A stretch of DNA of 64,000 nt from Bradyrhizobium sediminis. GTDB lineage: Bacteria; Pseudomonadota; Alphaproteobacteria; Rhizobiales; Xanthobacteraceae. Positions 16,146-24,450 of the stretch are shown piece by piece (the first letter of the stretch is position 1; every line of letters starts with the position of its first letter). Made by a program: the position numbers and the translations under genes. The DNA lies in assembly GCF_018736085.1 (NCBI RefSeq), contig NZ_CP076134.1, forward strand, positions 3,110,501-3,174,500. The letters are read 5' to 3'. The notes beneath the pieces were generated by a model. The model worked only from the letters and a program-made list of their open reading frames with translations, had not been told where the DNA came from and did no database searches.

Positions 16146-19100
16146 TTCGCCGGACGTACCTCGACTGAACCGGTGCCGGTGCGGCCATAGCGCGAAGGAT
16201 TGTACATGTCCTCGACGTAAGCCTGCGGCAGTACATATTTGCCGGGCGACACCGCGCGCACCACATAGGCCACCGTGAACACCGTTTTGTCGTCGCTGGC
16301 GCGATCGATGGCTGCCGTGAAGCGGTCGTCGCGGAACTCGGTATTTTCCGGCTCCTCGCCGTCCTCGATCCAGTCCAGCGTGCCGGTGTCGCCTGACGAC
16401 ACCAGATGCGGATTGTCGATCTCGAAGCCGGCGGGCAGATAATCTGCCACCATGACGTGACCGTATTCCGGCTTGGCTTCGGTGATCTTCAACACCACCG
16501 CGAAGCGATCGTTCTGCTTGGCCTTCGAGACGTCGGCCGGCTTGCCGTCGAGCGTGAAGTAATTGCGCTCGATCTTGAAGCCGTTCGACGCCGCCGGTTC
16601 CGGCGTGATCGGCGAGCCGGAGACCGAGACCACCGCCTGTACCGGCGTATCACCGGTGTTGGTGATCTTGATCGGCTGGCCGGCCATCTCGGCCGCCTTG
16701 TAGCTGCGATAGACCGCGGTCTTGGCCGACGCGCCGTTGATGTCGAGGGCCATGGTTTCCCTGGCCAGAGCGCGCGAGGCCAACACCAGCCAGGCGTTCT
16801 CTTGCGTGGATGTGTAAGGCGTCAGCCCGCGCGCGGTCTCGACCCGGGCGACCGCCTGCGTCAGCGTCGCCTTCGGCGCATTGCCTTCGCTCGCGAGCGA
16901 AACCAGTGCCGCGGCATCGCGCAAGGCGCTGCCGTAGTCGACCCGGCCGAACTCGATCACCGGCTTCGGCGCGAGGCTTTCGAGCGCAGCCGCATAGACC
17001 CGCTCCGCCCTGCCCTTGTCCCCGACCAGCGCCAGCGCCGCCGCCAGTTGCGACTTTGCGATCGGGGTGGCGAGGTTGCCGAGCTTGGTGTCGGCGAGAT
17101 AGCGCAGATCGCCGATCGGCGCCGCGCCGTTGCGGGCGAGCACGTAGAGGCCGTAGGCCAGATCGCGGCCGCCGTCCTTTTCCGGTTCGTTGGCGTTGAC
17201 GACGGAGTTACGGATCCGATCGAGCGCGCTCTTGAACGACACATCCGGCACCGCAAATCCCTTTTCACGGGCGCGGGTCAGGAAGTCCATCACGTAAGCA
17301 TCGAGCCAGGCGTCGTCGCCGCCGGCCGACCACAGCCCGAACGAGCCGTTCGAGCCCTGCCGCGCCAACAGCCGGTCGATCGCATCCCTGATGCGCTGAT
17401 CGACCGCGGTATCCATCGCCAGATGCGCGCCCGCCGCCAGATCGTTGACGTAGAGCAGCGGCATCGCGCGGCTGGTGATCTGCTCCGAGCAGCCATGCGG
17501 ATAGCGGTCGAGCGCCTTCAGGATGGTAGCGGCGTCGAGCGCGGTGGACAGGCTGACCGACAGCGACACGCCGCCGGTGCCCTGCACCAGATCCGAGAAC
17601 ATGTCTGACGTCAGCGTCAGGCTCTCGCCCTTGGCCAGCGTGCGGATCGAACGGCGCGCCAATATCTGCGTCGCCGCCTTGACGTCGAGCGCGTAATGCC
17701 GCGCCAGCGTCAGCCCGTTCGGTCCCTTGATATCGACGTCGATATTTGCGGTTCCGGCACCGCCGGCATCGAGCGCCAGCGACATCGACGTTCGCTGCTT
17801 GGCGGCGAGTTTTACGGTGGTGGCCGGATTACCTGTGACTTTCACCGGACCCGTGGTCTTGACGCTGATGGTGTAGTCGCCCGCCGCGCCCTCGACGTTG
17901 TCGAGGTCGAAGCTCATGGTGCCCTTGTCGCCATTGAGCAGGAAGCGCGGCAATGTCGCCGTCAGCACCACGGGATCGCGGATCGTGACATCCGTCGTGG
18001 CGCGGCCGAGCTTTGTCGATGTCCACGCCACCGCCATCACCCGCGCAGTGCCGGCGAATTCCGGTATTTCGAAATTGATCATGGCCGTGCCGTCGGCGGC
18101 GACCGTGACAATGCCGGAATACAGCGCCAGCGGCTTTTGCGTCGGCGGGCTGCCCTGCAGCTCGGCGCCGGCGGAGTCGCCGCCAGTCCTGATCTGACCG
18201 CGGGTGCCCTGCATGCCGTCGATCAGCTGTCCGTAGAGGTCGCGGATTTCCGACGTCATCCGGCGCTGGCCGAGATAGTAATCGTCGGGCGCCGGCGGCT
18301 TGTAGTTGGTCAGATTGAGAATCCCGACATCGACGGCGGCAACCACGATCTTGGCGTCCTCGCCGGCATTGAGCCCGCCGAGTTTGACCGGAATCTTAAG
18401 CGCGGTTCCCGGCCGCACCAAGGCCGGCGGCGAGAGGTTGACGGCGAGCGTGCGGGTCTTCTTGTCGATGCTGAACCATTTCAGCCCGATGGCGCGACCT
18501 GGCATCCGCAGTGCGGCAGCATCGAGCGGACGGCGCAGCGTCGCCACCACATAGGCGCCGGTGCCCCAGTCCTTACCGACGGGAATCTTGACCTGCGCGG
18601 TGCCTTGCTTGACGTCGGTGGTTTGCGTAGTCAGCAGCCGGTCGCCCAGCACGTTGATGGTCAGCTTGCCGGAAGAGCGCGCATTGACCGATACCACCAT
18701 GGTGTCGCCGGACTGGTATTCCGGCTTGTCGATCGAGGTTTCCAGCAGGTCCGGCGTATCCGCGCTGCCATCGGAATACCAGCCGACGTCGAATTGCACC
18801 GACGTGATCGGCCCTTCGGCCTCGGTCGACTTGACATCGAGGCGGTAGCGGCCGGGCTGCGGCAGCAGCGTCACCCGCGCGGGCTTGTCGGCGGCGAGGT
18901 TGAGGTCGCCGTCGCCGACCCGCTTGGTCGATTTGACCGGCTCGTACTCCCAGGACGAATTCTGGCGGTACCACTGATAGCGGGATTCGATCTTCAGGAG
19001 TTCGTAGCGCAGGCCGCTGCGGGCGAGCTGCTTGCCGTCGGGCGCGACGAACACCACGTCGAACTCGGCCTTGTCGCCCTCGGCGACGCTCTTGTCGCCG

Positions 19101-21349
19101 AACAGTGGCTTGACCCCGATCAGGGCGATTGAGGGCTGCACCGGCAGCACCAACTTGCGCTCGACGGCGCGGCCGCCGGCCTCCGTCATCCGGATGAAGA
19201 TCTGCGCTTCCTGCGGGCGCGTCGATGACGGCGGCTTGGCGAGGCTGACCGGGAAGGTCGCAATGCCATTGGCGTCGGCCTCGGGCAGGTTTTCGATCGG
19301 CGTGCGCTCGTTGCTGGAGGTCTCCTCGTCGGCGACGCCGAACTGGTAGCCGGGGTAACCGGGACGTCCCGAGGCCGCCGGCGCGACCAGCATGTCGCCT
19401 TCCAGCTGAAGGCCGGAAGCCGGCGCACCATAGAGGAAGCGACCGGCCACCTTAAGTTCCACTGGAACTTCAGCCTTGATCTGTTTCTCCTTGCTGGTCA
19501 GCTCGAATTCGATCCGTTCGGGGATGTAATCCTCGACCATGAAGCTGGTTTCGCCCACGGAAGCGCCTTTGGGATCGGTGAAGGCGCGCGCCCGCCATGT
19601 CCCGGTCGGGACCGCGGAATTGAGCGGCACGGCCAATGACCGGCCGCCCGCACCCTGGTCCGGCAACACGGCGCGGCGGTATTCGACACCGTCGGGGCGC
19701 TCGATCACCAGCGTCAGAGGGCCGCCGGTGACGGCATTACCCAGGCCGTCGCGCACCAGCGCGGTGAGATAGACCGTCTCGTTGGAACGATAGACGCCAC
19801 GTTCGGCATAGACGAAGGCATCGGCGCCTGCGGGCACCGCCCGGCCTGAAACGCCGCGGTCGGACAGATCGAAGGCGTTGGATTTCAGGCTGAGGAAGGC
19901 GTAGTCGGCCTTCTCGCCCGACACCGTCAGCATCGCCGGCGACAGGCCGCCCTCGCCGCGCGCCAGCCCGGCCTCGAACAGCACGTGGCCGCTCTCGTCG
20001 GTCTTGCGGGTGGCGAGGATCTCGTTGTTGCGCGCCACCAGCCGCACCTCGGCTTTGCCGACCGGCTCGGTCGAGGCCAGCGAATTGACGAAGACGTGGA
20101 TGCCGTCATTGCCGGAGAACGCGGTCAGGCCGAGGTCGGAAACGATGAACCACTGTGTCGCCAGCGAGCCGTCGCTGTCGCTGCCCGGGCCTTTGGCTTC
20201 AGCCGTCATGACGTAGATGCCCGGCTGGAGGTCACCCAGGGCCTGGTCGACAGGGAACGCTGTGGTGACGTCCTGATTGAGCGTGGTCGCGGTGGCGAGT
20301 TCCCCGGACCAGACCTTGACGCCGCGCTCGTCGCCGAGGTCGGAGAGTTCGTATTTGCTGAGCGCCCGCTGGAAATCGGCGCCGATCACGGTGTTGATCA
20401 GGTTGCGGTCGCCGATCCGGAACACATTGACGGACACCGCAGGCGTATTGACGCTGACGACGGGAATGCCGCGCTGGCCGGTGCGCGGCAACACATAGGC
20501 CCGCCCGGTGAAGCGCACGAACGGTTTGCGGTCGCGCACATAGATGTTGAATTCAGCCGATTTCGGCAGGGATTCCTTGACCGTGGACGGCAGCCCGGCG
20601 CGCAGATTGACGTTGTAGCGCTCGCCGTGCTTGAGGCCGTCGATGCACAACTGCTTGCCTTCCGCCGACAGCGCCGGCTTGTCGCTGCCTGCCAGCGCCA
20701 GGAACGGCGCGAAATCGACGCGCTTGGCCAGTTCTTCCGAGAACTGGAAACAGGCGCGCGGCGAGGCCGCGTCGGAATCCACGGTGTAATCGAGCAGCCG
20801 GAAACCGTGCTGGTCGCGCATTTTCTCATATTGGCCGCGCACCTCGGCGACTTCGCGCAGGTCGAGCGACAGCCGCAGGCTATCCAGCGCCGGGCGCCAC
20901 AGCTTGCGTTCGGACATCGCGCGGCCGAGCACGGCCAGCGCGTCGGCCTCTTCCCCCGCGTTGCCGGCGCGCTGGTAGGCGATATAGGCCGCGGTCGAGG
21001 CGCGCTCCAGCAGGAAGGTCTGTTCGCTGCTGCTGGCGGGGCGGATCTGGAAAATGGTCCGGGCCAATTTCAGCCAGTTGGCGCTGTCCTCCGGGGTCGT
21101 GGCGGCGATTTGCCCGAGGATCTGCAGCCCGGTGCGAAAATCGCTGCGCTTGAAGGCGGCGTCGGCATCGGTTTTCAGGGTGGCGTTGGTCTTGGCCACC
21201 GCTCCGGCCTCGCTCTTGATCTGGGCCTCCAGCTTGACCGCCGAATCGGCCAGATCGTCGCGTTTGAAGGCCTTATCCGCCGCCTGCGCCGTGACCAGGC
21301 CAAGCGCCAGCGTTGCGCAAAGGGCTGCGGCGCGAACCAAACCAATCAT
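16142..21349 (-). CDS. bacterial alpha-2-macroglobulin (thioester type)
   Basis: The 1735-residue protein starts with a signal peptide (MIGLVRAAALCATLALGLVTAQA), has an early helical segment, repeated MG beta-sandwich domains, and the thioester motif HGCSEQ near residue 1286 followed by an alpha/alpha toroid (TED-type) region and a receptor-like C-terminal beta domain. The Cys-x-Glu-Gln thioester can covalently trap attacking proteases in the periplasm. The ATG at 21349 is preceded by AAGGAG; the open frame continues upstream through a tRNA gene, which is not part of the protein. It is translationally coupled to pbpC, matching the known functional pairing in envelope defence and repair. Confidence 0.93.
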   Translation of the reverse strand: MIGLVRAAALCATLALGLVTAQAADKAFKRDDLADSAVKLEAQIKSEAGAVAKTNATLKTDADAAFKRSDFRTGLQILGQIAATTPEDSANWLKLARTIFQIRPASSSEQTFLLERASTAAYIAYQRAGNAGEEADALAVLGRAMSERKLWRPALDSLRLSLDLREVAEVRGQYEKMRDQHGFRLLDYTVDSDAASPRACFQFSEELAKRVDFAPFLALAGSDKPALSAEGKQLCIDGLKHGERYNVNLRAGLPSTVKESLPKSAEFNIYVRDRKPFVRFTGRAYVLPRTGQRGIPVVSVNTPAVSVNVFRIGDRNLINTVIGADFQRALSKYELSDLGDERGVKVWSGELATATTLNQDVTTAFPVDQALGDLQPGIYVMTAEAKGPGSDSDGSLATQWFIVSDLGLTAFSGNDGIHVFVNSLASTEPVGKAEVRLVARNNEILATRKTDESGHVLFEAGLARGEGGLSPAMLTVSGEKADYAFLSLKSNAFDLSDRGVSGRAVPAGADAFVYAERGVYRSNETVYLTALVRDGLGNAVTGGPLTLVIERPDGVEYRRAVLPDQGAGGRSLAVPLNSAVPTGTWRARAFTDPKGASVGETSFMVEDYIPERIEFELTSKEKQIKAEVPVELKVAGRFLYGAPASGLQLEGDMLVAPAASGRPGYPGYQFGVADEETSSNERTPIENLPEADANGIATFPVSLAKPPSSTRPQEAQIFIRMTEAGGRAVERKLVLPVQPSIALIGVKPLFGDKSVAEGDKAEFDVVFVAPDGKQLARSGLRYELLKIESRYQWYRQNSSWEYEPVKSTKRVGDGDLNLAADKPARVTLLPQPGRYRLDVKSTEAEGPITSVQFDVGWYSDGSADTPDLLETSIDKPEYQSGDTMVVSVNARSSGKLTINVLGDRLLTTQTTDVKQGTAQVKIPVGKDWGTGAYVVATLRRPLDAAALRMPGRAIGLKWFSIDKKTRTLAVNLSPPALVRPGTALKIPVKLGGLNAGEDAKIVVAAVDVGILNLTNYKPPAPDDYYLGQRRMTSEIRDLYGQLIDGMQGTRGQIRTGGDSAGAELQGSPPTQKPLALYSGIVTVAADGTAMINFEIPEFAGTARVMAVAWTSTKLGRATTDVTIRDPVVLTATLPRFLLNGDKGTMSFDLDNVEGAAGDYTISVKTTGPVKVTGNPATTVKLAAKQRTSMSLALDAGGAGTANIDVDIKGPNGLTLARHYALDVKAATQILARRSIRTLAKGESLTLTSDMFSDLVQGTGGVSLSVSLSTALDAATILKALDRYPHGCSEQITSRAMPLLYVNDLAAGAHLAMDTAVDQRIRDAIDRLLARQGSNGSFGLWSAGGDDAWLDAYVMDFLTRAREKGFAVPDVSFKSALDRIRNSVVNANEPEKDGGRDLAYGLYVLARNGAAPIGDLRYLADTKLGNLATPIAKSQLAAALALVGDKGRAERVYAAALESLAPKPVIEFGRVDYGSALRDAAALVSLASEGNAPKATLTQAVARVETARGLTPYTSTQENAWLVLASRALARETMALDINGASAKTAVYRSYKAAEMAGQPIKITNTGDTPVQAVVSVSGSPITPEPAASNGFKIERNYFTLDGKPADVSKAKQNDRFAVVLKITEAKPEYGHVMVADYLPAGFEIDNPHLVSSGDTGTLDWIEDGEEPENTEFRDDRFTAAIDRASDDKTVFTVAYVVRAVSPGKYVLPQAYVEDMYNPSRYGRTGTGSVEVRPAK

Positions 21350-21639
21350 GATGGAGCTCCTTGGGCCGCGGACAAACGCCGCGTAACGAACAGAAGTGCG
21401 CGAAAAGGTGACGGACTGATGGCCGCGAAAGGGATCAGCGAAAAAGCCGCATGCAGCATTGGGCGAAGCGAGCCTCTGGGCGTCAGCCGGGAGCCGGCTG
21501 CGGCCCGACATTGCGTTGAGGGCGGGCCAGGCGCATCGCCCCGCCCTTTGGCTATGTCGCCTGGAAGCGGAAAAGGGTTCGGAAAGGGCTTGGCCGGGCA
21601 GCGGATTTTTCATATTGGCAGTGCTATTGATACTCGGAC

Positions 21640-21716
21640 GGTCCCATAGCTCAACTGGATAGAGTAACGGATTTCTACTCCGTGGGTTGCAGGTTCGAAT
21701 CCTGCTGGGATCGCCA
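21640..21716 (+). tRNA. tRNA-Arg (anticodon TCT)
   Basis: The 77-base cloverleaf has a seven-pair acceptor stem (GGTCCCA with TGGGATC, one G-T wobble) and a D-arm AGCTC...GAGT. The anticodon stem ACGGA/TCCGT encloses the loop TTTCTAC with anticodon TCT, and the T-loop is GGTTCGAATCC. Discriminator G and an encoded CCA end complete it. It reads AGA codons, which are rare in this GC-rich genome. It is oriented opposite to the alpha-2-macroglobulin gene, and no integrase is next to it. Confidence 0.95.
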
Positions 21717-22074
21717 GTTACGCCTTCGTTTTCAATCCCGCCGTTCGATTGGACGACGCTTTCAAATATTCCGGACCGCCACCGCAAATTGGCCTGCCTG
21801 CTCAGCATTGGCGTTCGCCTGAACATTCGTGAACCGACCCCGGAAATAACAGGCCTGCAAAACGATATGAGAAGGTCGAGCTTCACCTTCTCGGCCTGCG
21901 ACGCCGCGATCATAAATTAACCATGTCGCCCCCCGCGACCTTCAAGAATATCGCTTCACCGCATTGTTCGGATGAACGCGGGGTGAATTTGCAGAAAACG
22001 GAGGTCGGCGGCGGCGGCTTGGCCAAACTCTGCAAGTTCGTGCTAGATTTTGATGAATTTTGGGATGGCAGGAC
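21717..22074. other. intergenic region after tRNA-Arg; no gene seen
   Basis: This 358-base stretch separates the tRNA from the gene at 22075. It contains a short hairpin GAGAAGGT...ACCTTCTC at 21869-21892 without a T-run, and TTAACCAT near 21917, which resembles a CtrA half-site. Open frames across it have no ribosome-binding site or protein-like composition. No integrase remnant or duplicated tRNA 3' end is visible. Confidence 0.4.
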
Positions 22075-22848
22075 ATGAAGCACGAGACCGGGCTCGGCTC
22101 GAAGCCGGACAAGAAGGCCATCGCCAACGCCATCCAGCGCTATCTGGACGCCAACGGACTGGCGCGGAAGGACCTCATTCGCGAACACCTGTCGAAATCA
22201 TCGATCGAGAAGCTGTTTCAGGGCGATTTCACCGAGCGCACCCTGAACAAGGTCGAGGGCCTTCTGAAAACCAGCTTTCAAAGGCCGCCCGCGGTCAAGG
22301 ACACCGCCGCGAAATCGGTCGGCGGCTATGTCTTCGATGCCGTCGAATATCTGCAAGGCGACTATCTCTGCGTTCGCCCGATGTTCGCCAACCCCGCCAA
22401 CTTCAATGCCTATCTGATTACGATCGCCTGGAACGACGAGCAGAATTGCCTCGTCTTCGAGGAGAAATCGCGCTTCGACGGCAAATACAGGCAGCAGGGC
22501 ACGGTCTATATTCCGTTCGGCACCGCGTTCATGAATCTCGTGAGTTCGAGCGCGGGCAACGTCCGGACCATCCTGCTGTCGCTGCCGGATTCCGAAGACA
22601 TGATGCGCGGCATCATCTCGACGCTCTCCAACCCCAAGGGCTCGATCTACATTCCCGTTGCCGCCCCGATCGTGCTGCGCAAATTGCAACCTGGGGAAAC
22701 GCCGGAGCTCGGCGTGATCTCGCGGGACAACAGCCGCTATGGCGAATACCAGTCCTGGCTGGCGACCGTGCTGACCGAGGAATTCGGAATCTTCGCCGTT
22801 CCGCAGCCGTCCACGCCACGGAAGAGCAAGCGCGCCGTCAAACGCTGA
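22075..22848 (+). CDS. hypothetical protein with N-terminal helix-turn-helix-like region
   Basis: The 257-residue product starts at ATG 22075 (a TTG at 22060 is in frame but less likely). Residues 12-60 (KKAIANAIQRYLDANGLARK, then a helical EHLSKSSIEKLFQGDFTE segment) look like an XRE-type helix-turn-helix. The remainder is mixed alpha/beta with no motif I recognise and ends in a basic tail. It has no signal peptide or membrane helix, so a cytosolic regulator is plausible. A strong hairpin terminator lies 53 bases after the stop, so it is monocistronic. Confidence 0.7.
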   Translation: MKHETGLGSKPDKKAIANAIQRYLDANGLARKDLIREHLSKSSIEKLFQGDFTERTLNKVEGLLKTSFQRPPAVKDTAAKSVGGYVFDAVEYLQGDYLCVRPMFANPANFNAYLITIAWNDEQNCLVFEEKSRFDGKYRQQGTVYIPFGTAFMNLVSSSAGNVRTILLSLPDSEDMMRGIISTLSNPKGSIYIPVAAPIVLRKLQPGETPELGVISRDNSRYGEYQSWLATVLTEEFGIFAVPQPSTPRKSKRAVKR

Positions 22849-22900
22849 TAGCGACTGCGCTGCACGAAATTCGCCAAGGCGAAGCCTTGCGCCACCAATG

Positions 22901-22930
22901 AAAAGGCCCCGAATCGCTCCGGGGCCTTTT
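22901..22930. terminator. bidirectional rho-independent terminator
   Basis: AAAAGGCCCCGA and its complement TCCGGGGCCTTTT form a strong hairpin flanked by A-run and T-run, which can stop transcripts from both sides. It separates the gene ending at 22848 from the convergent frameshifted gene ending at 22969. Confidence 0.85.
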
Positions 22931-22968
22931 GCCTATCATCAAGCCCTCGCGGGCGATTTTGCGACGCG

Positions 22969-23368
22969 TCAGTAGCCGCAGGAGAAGCAGCGCGGCGGCG
23001 TCGCCACATAATATTCGCGCGCGGGCGCGACCATCTCGACACGCTGGCGGGTGGCGTATTGCGGCGGGGTGCGCTCGTACTGCACGCCTTCAGGCGCTAC
23101 CATCACGGTCTGCGGCACCATGACGGTCCGGTACTGCGCCGGCGTGCGATGCGCGATGACGGCGCCGGGCGACACCATCACGGTTTCCTCGACGGTGCGG
23201 TACTGCGGCGGCATACTGCGGCGGCACGACCTGGCGCTGATAGCAGGTGGCGCAGGGCTGCGGCGGCGGCACATAACAGCCCTGACATTGCGCAGACGCC
23301 GCGGTCGGAAGCGCGACTCCCGCAACGGCCGAAGCGATCAGTGCTGCATATAGGCGTGACATGGTCAT
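22969..23368 (-). pseudogene. secreted Tyr/Val/Pro/Cys-rich repeat protein, frameshifted by a 13-bp tandem duplication
   Basis: The gene starts at ATG 23368 with a signal peptide (MTMSRLYAALIASAVAGVAL, ending ASAQ) and a Cys/Pro-rich segment (CYVPPPQPCATCYQRQVV). A perfect 13-base tandem duplication (plus strand TACTGCGGCGGCA at 23201-23213 and 23214-23226) then shifts the frame. Removing one copy restores a 128-residue protein that continues with repeated [PA]QYRTV-type motifs (PPQYRTVEETVMV, PAQYRTVMVPQTVMV) and ends PPRCFSCGY. The intact form would be a small periplasmic or outer-surface protein of unknown function. This could be a disabled gene, a reversible slip-strand switch, or an assembly artefact. 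Confidence 0.8.
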
Positions 23369-23449
23369 TGGGTGCCTTCCCCGCGTGGCTTGAAAAAAAT
23401 GCTGATCGGCAAAGTGTTTTGCGGCTTCGATCGTCGACGAGAGAGGCAA

Positions 23450-23468
23450 ATTTCCCTTTAAGGGAAAT
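23450..23468. promoter_or_regulatory. perfect 19-base palindrome, operator candidate
   Basis: ATTTCCCTT-T-AAGGGAAAT is a perfect 9-bp inverted repeat with a one-base spacer, 82-100 bases upstream of the start of the frameshifted secreted-protein gene at 23368 on the minus strand. The symmetry and AT-rich flanks fit a dimeric-repressor site, but I do not know the cognate regulator. Confidence 0.4.
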
Positions 23469-23611
23469 CATTAACAAAATGCTTCCGGAAGGTTTATTCC
23501 CGGAACAGGCGGCCATTGCCGGATTGAACAGCGCGAACTGGCCCTGCCCTCGGGAAATGCCCATACTGGACCAAGCACTACGCACCCCAAGAACCCGATC
23601 GTTGGAACCCG

Positions 23612-23923
23612 ATGCCCCGCTCAGCTCCTCGCGTTCGATTCACCTTCGCGGTTTGCGCCGCGCTCGTGTGCAGCCCTGCCGGCGTGACCGCGCAGTCTCC
23701 GCTCCACACCCAACCCGGTCAAAAGGAAAAGCAGAAGCTCGCCGAACAGATCGCCGCCGAGGGCCTCAACTGCCCCAGGGTCGGCGTGGTCGACGATGCC
23801 GGCAAGGACGACCGCGGCACGATGATCCGCATCCACTGCCGCTCCCTGAACGGCTCTGCCAGTTGGGACGTCCGCGGCATCGCTGCCAAGGGCGCCGCCG
23901 GCCTTCGTTTCGAGGCCTGGTGA
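23612..23923 (+). CDS. small secreted hypothetical protein
   Basis: A 103-residue product with a basic N-terminus and hydrophobic stretch (RFTFAVCAALVCSPAGVTAQ) that looks like a cleavable signal peptide. The mature domain of about 75 residues has two cysteines (NCPRVG and HCRSLN) that could form a disulfide in the periplasm. I do not recognise the family. No strong ribosome-binding site precedes ATG 23612. It is followed, after about 100 bases, by the GrlR-like gene on the same strand, but there is no sign of coupling. Confidence 0.65.
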   Translation: MPRSAPRVRFTFAVCAALVCSPAGVTAQSPLHTQPGQKEKQKLAEQIAAEGLNCPRVGVVDDAGKDDRGTMIRIHCRSLNGSASWDVRGIAAKGAAGLRFEAW

Positions 23924-24020
23924 AGCTCCTCAATAGCGCGCATTGTTTCGCGCCATTGGACCCGAACGGCGGCGATCCAAATCCTGCTATAGTCGGCGGA
24001 GGCCAGCCGGACACGCCAAC

Positions 24021-24365
24021 ATGAAGAACGGGCTCTACTCGGTTCACATCCAGATGGGCGACGGCGTCAAGGGGCGGGCCAGCGGGGTGATCGTGCTTCG
24101 CGACGGCCGGATCTATGGCGGCGATCCCTATTTCTGGTCGGTAGGCTCCTACACGGTCAGGGACGGTACCTGGAAGGGCGATCTCGTCACCAACCAGCAC
24201 ACACCCTACCGCGACCCCACCGCGCGGCCGGTCTTCGGCGGCCGCGAGGTCACGACCGGTTTTTCCGGAACCTGGCGCGACGATACTTCCGAGGTGTTCG
24301 GCACCTCGCTGGTGGGCACAAGGAGCATCAGTTTTCACGCGACACTGCGCCGGTTGACCGACTGA
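24021..24365 (+). CDS. GrlR-like regulatory protein
   Basis: The 114-residue product starts MKNGLYSVHIQMGDGVKGRA and continues with alternating beta strands (GVIVLRDGRIYGGDPYFW, SYTVRDGTWKG) and a C-terminal FSGTWRDDTSE segment. This matches the GrlR lipocalin-like fold, first described as a negative regulator of enteropathogen type III secretion. Many rhizobia carry orphan GrlR-like proteins away from secretion genes, and no GrlA partner or secretion gene is in this window, so its partner is unknown. I reject an upstream in-frame extension (from 23943) because it is Arg/Cys-rich and lacks a ribosome-binding site. Confidence 0.75.
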   Translation: MKNGLYSVHIQMGDGVKGRASGVIVLRDGRIYGGDPYFWSVGSYTVRDGTWKGDLVTNQHTPYRDPTARPVFGGREVTTGFSGTWRDDTSEVFGTSLVGTRSISFHATLRRLTD

Positions 24366-24434
24366 CGCCGTTCGAGTCGGGACAGCATCGTTGCCGAAAC
24401 GGACAGGCGGGATCACGCGTTTAGAATCCGGGAT

Positions 24435-24450
24435 AACTTTCGCCATCGCG
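24435..24450. repeat. left 16-bp target-site duplication of the insertion sequence
   Basis: AACTTTCGCCATCGCG is repeated exactly at 25989-26004. The copies directly flank the two terminal inverted repeats, so this is the target duplication made on insertion. Confidence 0.88.

Noticed and set aside
19985..21649. 554-codon plus-strand frame across the alpha-2-macroglobulin gene
   Set aside because: Antisense shadow of a conserved, signal-peptide-bearing gene; it also runs into the tRNA.
21640..21892. Possible integration site at tRNA-Arg
   Set aside because: No integrase, no repeated tRNA 3' end and no change in gene content was visible.
21350..21913. N-terminal extension of the alpha-2-macroglobulin frame
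   Set aside because: It passes through tRNA-Arg and lacks a start signal, whereas ATG 21349 has AAGGAG and begins a signal peptide.
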